Translations under genes and position numbers: made by a program
Shown: positions 1 through 5,609 of the stretch, piece by piece
Position numbering within the stretch: position 1 is the stretch's first letter
Layout of the letters: the number at the start of each line of letters is the position of its first letter
NCBI GenBank assembly: GCA_937138955.1
Contig: CAKZPJ010000582.1
Span: 1 to 11,370 of the forward strand
DNA length: 11,370 bases
Reading direction: 5' to 3'
From: an uncultured Flammeovirgaceae bacterium
Lineage (GTDB): Bacteria; Bacteroidota; Bacteroidia; Cytophagales; Cyclobacteriaceae
Notes under the pieces: generated by a model
What the model saw: only the letters and a program-made list of their open reading frames with translations
What the model was told of the DNA's origin: nothing
Database searches by the model: none

Positions 1-200
1 ATATTTTGATGATAATGCGCGCGTAGGGCAGAATGGACAATGTGTAAAAATCACTACTCACGCTAACTTTTTTCTGTTTAGTGGCTGAAGTAAGCGATTA
101 TTACACCCTACGGAAGTTTTTTTGAAATTATCTGAATGAAAGAGGCCGCAGGAGTTATTCAGCTGGCAAAATTGAAGAGATGCAAGACTAATTGTACTGT

Positions 201-548
201 CTACAAACGGTAAAGTGGGACGGCCTGCTCCAAGACCTCTTCCATAGTATCAATAGGAATATCTTTGGTGGGGTTTATGGATAACACCTTGATGCGTTTG
301 CGACCACCACTTTCTAGGGCTGAATGATCCAGGTAGCGTCCTTCCACCATGCCCACGTAGGGTACTCGAGTGTGCCGGTCAATTGAAAGGTAGCATAGCA
401 TCTTCTTACCATAATTGAAGAATGGATCACGAAACTTCCAAGTTTCACTAATCTGAGGATGATAACTCAGAATAATATCCCGTAAAGAAAGCAAGCAAAT
501 TCGGTTAGGCTCTATCTACTTTTCATAATACTCATCTAAAACCTTCAT
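201..548 (-). pseudogene. DUF1801 (YdhG-like) family gene interrupted by an in-frame amber codon
   Basis: Reading from an ATG at 548 gives MKVLDEYYEK, then TAG at 518-516, then IEPNRICLLSLRDIILSY and on to a stop at 203-201 with no shift of frame. The downstream part is recognisable as the DUF1801/YdhG-like family of small cytosolic proteins (about 115-120 residues in Bacteroidota): the LSLRDIIL segment, the ISETWKF..PFF.Y..KMLCYL core, VGMVEGRYLDH and the DIPIDTMEEVLEQAVPLYR end. The peptide before the TAG also fits the family N-terminus, so the gene was probably one frame of 115 codons. A TTG at 494 could only start a 97-residue protein lacking the first helix. Some core positions look drifted (WKFRDPFF where relatives have WKYGMPFF). 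The molecular function of the family is not known to me. It is divergent from the ligase gene at 633. Confidence 0.7.
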
Positions 549-632
549 ATTTTATAAATAATATAAATATTGTTATAATTATTTCGTTATATTGATTAAA
601 TTAGCAGAGGACGAAAAATAGTCGACTTGGAA
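549..632. promoter_or_regulatory. Divergent AT-rich intergenic region (putative promoters)
   Basis: This spacer separates the starts of the broken DUF1801 gene (-) and the ligase (+), so any promoters for both must lie here or just inside the genes. Positions 549-605 are almost entirely A and T. I could not place a convincing Bacteroidota -7 box (TAnnTTTG) in either direction, so no promoter is assigned to exact bases. A GAGG at 607-610 is too far from the ATG at 633 to be a normal ribosome binding site. Confidence 0.4.
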
Positions 633-1892
633 ATGCTAAGAAAAGCTAAAAATTTTACGAACTACTACCTTCGCTATAACCTCTACTTCAAACAAGAAGT
701 TAAAAAAGTCCTGGAACACAAAGAATGGGACAGCAGTCAACTTCAGCACTGCCAAAATGAAGCATTTCTTTCGGTATTACATCAAGCGGTTAAACGATCT
801 CCTTTCTATCAAAAACTGTATGCTACCTACGGAGTTGATATACAAAATATTAAGTCTGTAGACGATATAGCTGACTTACCAATCATTACTAAAAAAGAGG
901 TAAGAGAGCACTTGGAGTCAATATACATTGGTAATCCTTGGGTTAAAACCAAGGGGCATACCAGTGGTACTTCAGGTACTCCACTAGTAGTGTATCGGGA
1001 TTATCGGTCAACCTTGAAAGAGGGGGCGTACATTTGGGCACAGCGAGCCATGTTTGGTTACCAACCTGGCATGAAAACGGTTTCTTTACGAGGTATTCTT
1101 GACCGACGGCAAATGAAGCAGTACGATCCACACGCGAACTGTTTGTACTTGTCTAGCTTCAATCTGAGAGAAGAAAATGCCGACTGGTATTGTCAGCAGA
1201 TTCAGCAGTTTGAGCCTTACGCAATTTTAGCTTACCCCAGTTCGGTAGAGATTTTAGCTAATTTCTTTCAAAGCCGAGATTTAACATTGAACGTACCGTT
1301 AATCTTTACCTCATCGGAGCAGGTATACCAGCACCAGCGAGAGAAGATAGAAAAGGTATTCAATACCAGAATAGTAGATTGGTACGGAAATGCTGAACGA
1401 ACCATTGCCTTAGAGCAGCGTAAGGATAATCAGTACTACGAATTACCATTATACTCAGTAAATGAATATGAAGAGAACAGAACAATCTCTACGAGTTTAA
1501 TTTCTACCTCGTTTCCACTCATTCGGTACCAGGTAGACGATACAATTATTCCTTGCAAGGATCGGAGCAATTATCAGGTTGAGGCGATTGTAGGGCGATA
1601 CGATGATGTACTGCAGTTACCCGACGGGACTAAAATTGGCCGTATTGGCGCAACGTTCTCAGATATTGACGGACTGGAATTAGCGCAAATTCACCAAAAA
1701 TGCCGAGAGCAGTTTACAATCAACTTGGTTGTCAACGATCATTTTAGCGGACACGGCTTAGAGAAGATGAAATCAAGGCTAAGTAATTTAGCGGGAAACC
1801 AACTACAGTACGATATTGTTTATGTGCAGGAAAGCGATATCATAAGAACCAAAGCCGGTAAATTTAAACTAGTCATCAGCAGTACAACTTAA
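633..1892 (+). CDS. PaaK/CapK-like adenylate-forming ligase (phenylacetate-CoA ligase family)
   Basis: About 420 residues, close to the usual length of the phenylacetate-CoA ligase/CapK-like branch of the ANL adenylate-forming superfamily. Counted from a possible TTG start at 627 (ATG at 633 is residue 3), the phosphate-binding loop TSGTSGTP is at 112-119, the adenine/acid-site motif YGNAERT at 253-259, RYQVDD at 300-305, GRYDD at 323-327, and a C-terminal RTKAGKFK segment at 407-414 that could supply the catalytic lysine. Such enzymes activate a carboxylic acid as an acyl-AMP and usually pass it to CoA; CapK-like members are often found in polysaccharide loci. There are no polysaccharide or aromatic-degradation genes here, so the substrate cannot be inferred. 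It is the only plus-strand gene and converges on the DUF1989 gene 23 bases away. ATG at 633 is preferred over TTG at 627, but weakly. Confidence 0.85.
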   Translation: MLRKAKNFTNYYLRYNLYFKQEVKKVLEHKEWDSSQLQHCQNEAFLSVLHQAVKRSPFYQKLYATYGVDIQNIKSVDDIADLPIITKKEVREHLESIYIGNPWVKTKGHTSGTSGTPLVVYRDYRSTLKEGAYIWAQRAMFGYQPGMKTVSLRGILDRRQMKQYDPHANCLYLSSFNLREENADWYCQQIQQFEPYAILAYPSSVEILANFFQSRDLTLNVPLIFTSSEQVYQHQREKIEKVFNTRIVDWYGNAERTIALEQRKDNQYYELPLYSVNEYEENRTISTSLISTSFPLIRYQVDDTIIPCKDRSNYQVEAIVGRYDDVLQLPDGTKIGRIGATFSDIDGLELAQIHQKCREQFTINLVVNDHFSGHGLEKMKSRLSNLAGNQLQYDIVYVQESDIIRTKAGKFKLVISSTT

Positions 1893-1918
1893 ACAATCAC
1901 CCAAAGCGTAATTGTTTA
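1890..1918. terminator. Palindrome joining two convergent stop codons, possible bidirectional terminator
   Basis: TAAACAAT (1890-1897) and ATTGTTTA (1911-1918) are perfect 8-base inverted repeats with a 13-base loop. The first arm begins with the TAA of the ligase gene and the second ends in the TAA of the DUF1989 gene read on the minus strand. Its position between convergent genes fits a shared terminator, but the stem is short and AT-rich and there is no clear U tract on either side. Confidence 0.3.
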
Positions 1919-2503
1919 GAATGTATCTAGTACTTCGTAGTCAATGGGTTTAAAGGAATAGTTATTTGATTGTTCGGCTGAGCAGGCGGTTAATCCTACC
2001 ACGAGATCCATTTCTGCTTTTAATACTACATAGTCACCAGCTTTAGAAAGGGGAGGGTCTACTGATAGCACACCATCTGGAGCAAATTGAACATTCATAA
2101 ATATATTGAATGCTGTAGGTATCTCATCGGGAGTGATACCGTATTTTTCTAAATTGGTATGCAAGTTCTCAAAGCAGCTAGGGTGATAATCGGTAGTGCC
2201 GTAGATAATTTTGAAAGTCTCAGGGCTGCAAGGGGCTAGCAAAAAATCGTTGCGTCCGTTCGTATCCTCAATTATCTCAAACATAACACTGCTCCGATTA
2301 CTGTATAGCGAGTGCCCTTTCGTAATTAGCAATGTGTTACAGTAGTCTAGCGTTTTTCCAGACGAAAGCCACTCCTTTTTGTCATGCTGATTAAAACAAA
2401 CCATATCCGAAACCTGCTCACCAGTAGGGTCGGTTACCCGTAGGTACTGGCCTTTTTTCACTATAAAAGCGGCCCCTGATTGCGGGGCTATCCGATTACT
2501 CAT
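1916..2503 (-). CDS. DUF1989 / urea carboxylase-associated (UAAP) family protein
   Basis: A 195-residue cytosolic protein if started at the ATG at 2503-2501. The open frame extends to 2590, but that extension lies inside the upstream gene in another frame. The ATG gives MSNRIAPQSGAAFIVKKG, a normal DUF1989 N-terminus, and overlaps the upstream stop in ATGAGTAA, an arrangement typical of translational coupling. Family features: VKKGQYLRVTDPTGEQVSD (15-33), HPSCFENL (107-114), NIFMNV (133-138) and a late Cys/Asn segment CSAEQSNN (174-181); His107, Cys110 and Cys174 are candidate metal ligands. Family members next to urea carboxylase (UAAP1/2, CgdAB) were shown to be carboxyguanidine deiminases, but here there is no carboxylase and only one subunit, so that exact activity is unlikely. 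Its partner is the YqcI/YcgG protein. A role on a guanidino or ureido product is inference. Confidence 0.85.
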   Translation of the reverse strand: MSNRIAPQSGAAFIVKKGQYLRVTDPTGEQVSDMVCFNQHDKKEWLSSGKTLDYCNTLLITKGHSLYSNRSSVMFEIIEDTNGRNDFLLAPCSPETFKIIYGTTDYHPSCFENLHTNLEKYGITPDEIPTAFNIFMNVQFAPDGVLSVDPPLSKAGDYVVLKAEMDLVVGLTACSAEQSNNYSFKPIDYEVLDTF

Positions 2504-3185
2504 CACGATTATCTTGGTGTAAAAACGGACACTTCCAGGCTGAAGAAACTTTTCGGCCACTGTACTGCCGCGCTTCGGTAATAGTACCAAAGTCGGCCGC
2601 CATCGGATTAATTTGACCTTGTAGGCTTTGGTCTCGCTCTCTAATAACTTTTCGCATCTTTTGATATTTACCTTCCGCCTTTAAAATGTCAAATTGACTA
2701 TGCAGGTTAAACACTAAAGCAGGATTGGTAAACCTTCGAGCCAAGCGCGAACTGTTGGCGTGCAACCCAATGATAAAAAAGGCAGTTTTAGCAAAGCTAA
2801 ATCCAAATTCTTTACTATCAGGATCATGAGAAACCGAAGAATCCCACGGCTGATCGTCTAGGCGATGTAAGACAGATAATTGCTGCCAGAGAAGTTTCTC
2901 GAAGCGCTTTTCTTCCATTGATCGTGGCTGCTCAAAGATTGCAACAAATGTTGTAAAGTTACTGTCTAAAGTTTCTCTTTCTGCAATAAAATTGTGAAGA
3001 TCTGGTGCCATTGTTTCGGCTGCTTCAGTACTGCCTAGCTCGTTATAATAGCCCATTCGGTAGACATTGGTATTAAATGCGGCTTTAGCCCCCAAACAAG
3101 GATATTGTTGGTTTAGCACAACGCTCCTAAATTCCTCTTCAATAGAGGAAGGAACTGATTTTGAATGAGTTTCGGTAAAATTCAT
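2496..3185 (-). CDS. YqcI/YcgG (GntA-type) heme-dependent N-oxygenase family protein
   Basis: A 229-residue protein from an ATG at 3185, full length for the YqcI/YcgG family. Visible family signatures in order: YPCLGAKAAFN (28-38), FGFSFAKTAFFIIGLHANSSRLARRF (127-152, in two runs), FNLHSQFD (159-166), IRERDQSLQGQINP (181-194), DFG..TEARQYSGR (198-211) and the C-terminal WKCPF (217-221). Cys30, Cys219 and the histidines at 142 and 162 are the conserved-looking heme or metal ligand candidates; I cannot decide which is used. The characterised relative GntA is a heme enzyme that N-hydroxylates a guanidino group in guanitoxin biosynthesis; most other members are uncharacterised. No signal peptide, so probably cytosolic. 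It is the first gene of a two-gene operon with the DUF1989 protein, its stop codon lying inside the start region of that gene. Substrate not known. Confidence 0.85.
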   Translation of the reverse strand: MNFTETHSKSVPSSIEEEFRSVVLNQQYPCLGAKAAFNTNVYRMGYYNELGSTEAAETMAPDLHNFIAERETLDSNFTTFVAIFEQPRSMEEKRFEKLLWQQLSVLHRLDDQPWDSSVSHDPDSKEFGFSFAKTAFFIIGLHANSSRLARRFTNPALVFNLHSQFDILKAEGKYQKMRKVIRERDQSLQGQINPMAADFGTITEARQYSGRKVSSAWKCPFLHQDNRDE

Positions 3186-3216
3186 TAGAACTGAGTAAAA
3201 GGAAAAATTCTATAAA

Positions 3217-3237
3217 ATGATGATGGTCTATCATCGT
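3217..3237 (-). promoter_or_regulatory. Stem-loop in the leader of the YqcI/YcgG-DUF1989 operon
   Basis: GATGAT (3219-3224) and ATCATC (3230-3235) pair around a 5-base loop, and the stem extends by a wobble pair and an A-T pair to 3217/3237. It ends about 30 bases upstream of the start codon at 3185. It could affect translation or be chance; there is no U tract, so it is not a standard attenuator. Confidence 0.3.
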
Positions 3238-3413
3238 ATATCGTAAGCAGTAGCTGATATAAAACAGCTGGTTTTACCTATTATTTTGTGATATTTTATA
3301 ATTTAACTTATAATTAATATAAATACTAAGATTTTATAATAAATTTATTTAAACTTTTACTAAGTATTTGTGCTAACGTGATGATTTATTATCTCTGTTT
3401 TGCTTGTTATTTT

Positions 3414-3445
3414 TACTCAAGTAGTTAGAGAATTTTACTTGAGTA
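3414..3445. repeat. Perfect 10-base inverted repeat, operator or terminator-like
   Basis: TACTCAAGTA (3414-3423) and TACTTGAGTA (3436-3445) are exact reverse complements separated by 12 bases. On the plus strand the right arm is followed by a T-rich run (3446-3454), as in an intrinsic terminator, but no plus-strand gene lies upstream. On the minus strand the run after the hairpin is A-rich. It may instead be an operator for the minus-strand operon that starts at 3185, or transcription-barrier DNA. Confidence 0.35.
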
Positions 3446-3659
3446 TTTATTTTTGTAACGTAGACCTTTAAATAACATGCTGTCTTTATAATATGTGTCC
3501 GCTAAAGCAGTAGGCGTAACTTGAAGAATAGCTGTGCTTGTATAAACTAATGTGAATATTCGGTGCATTCTATGTTTGGCACAAAGTATCTGAAAGCGTG
3601 TGCTATCCAATACATATCCTTTAGATATACAAGGCAGCCTAATAGTAGAAACACCAATT

Positions 3660-4328
3660 CTAGCGTTTGGCTAATGCGATCATGTCCTTAGGATTTATTA
3701 TATCTTTCTCGTAACCACCCACGGTAGCTTGAATCATAGCTAATCCGATCTGAGTAGTACTTACCACATAATTGGGTACAAGGATTTTTACGGCCTTCAC
3801 GAGCCACATGAAGTAGTCGTACATAAACTGGTATCCCTTTGTGCGGGACTTTATCCCCCGAAGAGGTAAGAGAACGCCGGGGCGAAACATAAATGCCTGC
3901 CGGAAGCCCATTTGAAGTATATCATTTTCAGCTTTACCTTTTACTCGAGCCCACATCATACTGCTCGTTTCCGAAGAGTCGGAACCCTGACCTGAAACAA
4001 AGATAAAAGTCATTTCCGGATTATTTTTATAGAGTACTTCTGCCAGTGCCATCGTATACTCGTAAGTAATTTTGCGGTACTGATCTTCCTTCAGCCCAGC
4101 AGCACTAATTCCTAAGCAGTAGTAGCAGGCATCATAACCTACTAAACTTTCCTTCATTGAAGTAAAGTCGGAGAAATCTTGGTGAAGAATTTCTTTAAGC
4201 TTATGATGGGTTATTCCGACAGGGCTTCGACCAAAGGCTAACACCTCATTGATGGCTTCATGGTCTAAGCACTCGAGCAAGACTCCTTTGCCAATCATGC
4301 CTGTAGCCCCCGTAATGATGACTTTCAT
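3660..4328 (-). CDS. Atypical SDR, NAD(P)-binding protein (TIP30/HTATIP2-like)
   Basis: A 222-residue cytosolic Rossmann-fold protein from an ATG at 4328. The nucleotide-binding glycine motif TGATGMIGKG is at 6-15, with a phosphate-contact arginine likely in AFGRSP (31-36). The middle has CLGISAAG (71-78) and VSGQGSDSSE (111-120), and the segment WARVKGKAEN (126-135) holds the lysine usual in this branch, followed by RPGVLLP (149-155). This matches the atypical SDR subgroup that includes human TIP30/HTATIP2 and many bacterial 'epimerase' proteins of about 215-225 residues. The classical YxxxK pair is not obvious, so enzymatic activity and substrate are open. It is the last gene of a run of minus-strand genes, 74 bases downstream of the broken HD-hydrolase gene, and may share its transcript. 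Confidence 0.8.
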   Translation of the reverse strand: MKVIITGATGMIGKGVLLECLDHEAINEVLAFGRSPVGITHHKLKEILHQDFSDFTSMKESLVGYDACYYCLGISAAGLKEDQYRKITYEYTMALAEVLYKNNPEMTFIFVSGQGSDSSETSSMMWARVKGKAENDILQMGFRQAFMFRPGVLLPLRGIKSRTKGYQFMYDYFMWLVKAVKILVPNYVVSTTQIGLAMIQATVGGYEKDIINPKDMIALAKR

Positions 4329-4402
4329 AGTGATGCAGTAGTTAGGTTGAGTATTTTACTATGGTTACTTACGGGTAATGAGAACGTAAAGATGCTATCA
4401 TC

Positions 4403-5026
4403 TTATTTTAGAGATTGCAACTCAGCTTTCAGATTATCTCGTGCAGGTTGCTCATAATTCTCATAGAAAATATCTGTTTTAAAGATTCTATCCATTGCCA
4501 GGAAGTTCCGAAACATCTTCTTTCGTCCTCTTCGGTAGAGAAAACCGGGGTAGATAGCGTACTCCTTCCGGATGTTCCTGGTGTATTCCTGATAGATACT
4601 CGGACTTTCGCCCAGGATAGCCAGATCAAAGTCTAGCAGGTAGTTAGTATCAGAGTCATTGTTGGGTAAATGGTTTTGGGTAGCTACAATCTGGGTGTAG
4701 CACTTGGTGATTTTATCGGTAGGTACTCACAGTTGAAATAACCGTTCTTGAGCAATATTTGCACTTTTCAGTTCATTGTCTTTTTGGGTTGCATCGTAGA
4801 CAATATCATGGTAGAAAATACTGAACAGCACTGTATCCGGATCGAGTAATTTATTATGATACTTCGTAGTGTGATCTACCATACACTTCATATGAGTTAA
4901 GTCATGATAGTGCCGCTTCTTGTTAGTATAGCCTCTCTTAATTTCTGTCCATAGCGCGCGGACTAGTTGATTATCGTTGGTATACTTCGTGGCTAGATTT
5001 TGCCAGAAAGCTACTGTGTGTTCCAT
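4403..5026 (-). pseudogene. HD-superfamily phosphohydrolase (COG4339-type) gene with in-frame UGA at codon 100
   Basis: From ATG at 5026 the frame reads 99 residues to TGA at 4729-4727 and then continues without any shift for 107 more residues to TAA at 4405-4403. Both halves match one family, the predicted metal-dependent HD-superfamily hydrolases of about 200 residues. The N-terminal part has HYHDLTHM (39-46), FYHDIVYD (71-78, the HD pair) and DNE..SA (83-89). The part after the TGA has DFDLAILG, YQEYTRNIRKEY, YRRGRKKMFRNFL, IFKTDIF and ARDNLKAEL, the normal C-terminal half. A 99-residue product would lack the second half of the metal site and be inactive. A change of CGA to TGA is the simplest explanation. 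TGA ends the 96-residue membrane protein gene at 8360, so TGA is used as a stop in this genome. It lies 57 bases downstream of the DUF1330 gene. Confidence 0.8.
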
Positions 5027-5083
5027 CGTACGATTTTTTCTTAGACGTATGAATCATAGCGGTGCGAAAGGATTACCGAAAAA

Positions 5084-5521
5084 TTATTCAGCCGATTTTG
5101 TTATCTCGCTCTCGGAGATCGGAAGCAAGCGGGAATCTTCCACAGTAGCGGTGCGGTGTCCGGCAATTTTGAGGTACTCTTCATCTTGGGCAAATGCCAA
5201 GAACTTGGCTACTGATTCGTGTTCTACTAACAGTACAGCATTCCATTTCTCCTGTTTCGAACCGATTAAAAAGTGTCCGCTATTACCGTAAAATAGAATG
5301 CGGCTCCCTGCCTTTTTTAGCAGTGGCGTAGTATAATCGATGTAGAGTTGATAAGCCTCTTCTCCCGAAATTTCCTTCTCTGGTTGTATCGATGCTAATT
5401 CCGAGTAATCAGCCACCGTCTTAAATCTCAATAAGTTGAGCATCACTACTGGTCCTTTACCATGAAAATCCTGGTAAAATTTCTTTCCGGCTTCAATGGT
5501 CGCTTCAATATGGTTTCCCAT
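5084..5521 (-). CDS. DUF1330 family protein (dimeric alpha/beta-barrel)
   Basis: A 145-residue soluble protein started at ATG 5521-5519. It shows the DUF1330 pattern of a ferredoxin-like dimeric alpha/beta-barrel: GPVVMLNLLRFK (23-34), ISGEEAYQLYIDY (51-63), SRILFYGNSGHFLIGSKQEKWNAVLLVEH (73-101, in pieces), FLAFAQDEEYLK (107-118) and RTATVEDSRLLP (123-134). No catalytic residues are established for the family, and no function can be given. The N-terminal 20 residues precede the usual domain start by a little and form a helix (EATIEAGKKFYQDF). It lies 88 bases downstream of the sugar porter and 57 bases upstream of the interrupted HD gene, all in the same direction, so cotranscription is possible but not shown. 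Confidence 0.8.
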   Translation of the reverse strand: MGNHIEATIEAGKKFYQDFHGKGPVVMLNLLRFKTVADYSELASIQPEKEISGEEAYQLYIDYTTPLLKKAGSRILFYGNSGHFLIGSKQEKWNAVLLVEHESVAKFLAFAQDEEYLKIAGHRTATVEDSRLLPISESEITKSAE

Positions 5522-5609
5522 GACTTTCTTGTGAGGGTTGATCAGTCAAGTCTAGGTAATAAATAAGTGTGACCTACGGTTATTGCTAGTGCTCATTCAA
5601 CTATATAAT

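Larger units (their letters stand above)
3186..3659. other. Long intergenic region with hairpins; no convincing gene
   Basis: Between the SDR stop and the YqcI/YcgG start there are 474 bases. Positions 3270-3365 are extremely AT-rich. A stem-loop lies in the probable leader of the YqcI/YcgG operon (3217-3237), a smaller one is at 3252-3269, and a perfect 10-base inverted repeat is at 3414-3445. A minus-strand frame from a TTG at 3610 to TAA at 3427-3425 would encode 61 residues without resemblance to any family I know; its start is poor and its end runs into the inverted repeat, so I do not call it a gene. The stretch 3460-3610 is less AT-rich than its flanks and could be the worn remnant of a gene. 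The promoter of the downstream operon presumably lies here, but no -33/-7 pair could be assigned. Confidence 0.5.

Noticed and set aside
1..200. Possible coding remnant at the left edge, including a 25-codon plus-strand frame from 136
   Set aside because: Frames are broken repeatedly and no family resemblance is visible.
2504..2590. N-terminal extension of the DUF1989 protein to 2590
   Set aside because: It would lie wholly within the upstream YqcI/YcgG coding sequence in another frame; the ATG at 2503 gives a normal family N-terminus and a typical coupled overlap.
3186..3300. Guanidine riboswitch upstream of the YqcI/YcgG operon
   Set aside because: Two ACGA tetramers occur on the minus strand near 3230-3245, but they are not in loops of paired GC-rich stems as in mini-ykkC, and no ykkC type I core is seen.
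3425..3610. Minus-strand frame of 61 codons starting at TTG 3610
   Set aside because: No recognisable family, poor start with no ribosome binding site, and its end runs into the inverted repeat; could be the remnant of a gene, but not supportable as a CDS.
4727..4729. Selenocysteine at the in-frame UGA of the HD-hydrolase gene
   Set aside because: The position is not a known Cys or redox site in the family, no obvious SECIS-like stem-loop follows the UGA, and no selenium genes are in view.
5025..5034. ATCGTACGAT palindrome overlapping the start codon of the HD-hydrolase gene
   Set aside because: A single 10-base palindrome is within chance expectation and has no second copy nearby.
5551..5589. 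Possible terminator after the sugar porter (CTAG..AATAA / TTATT..CTAG)
   Set aside because: The arms pair only with bulges, the stem is AT-rich, and there is no U tract.
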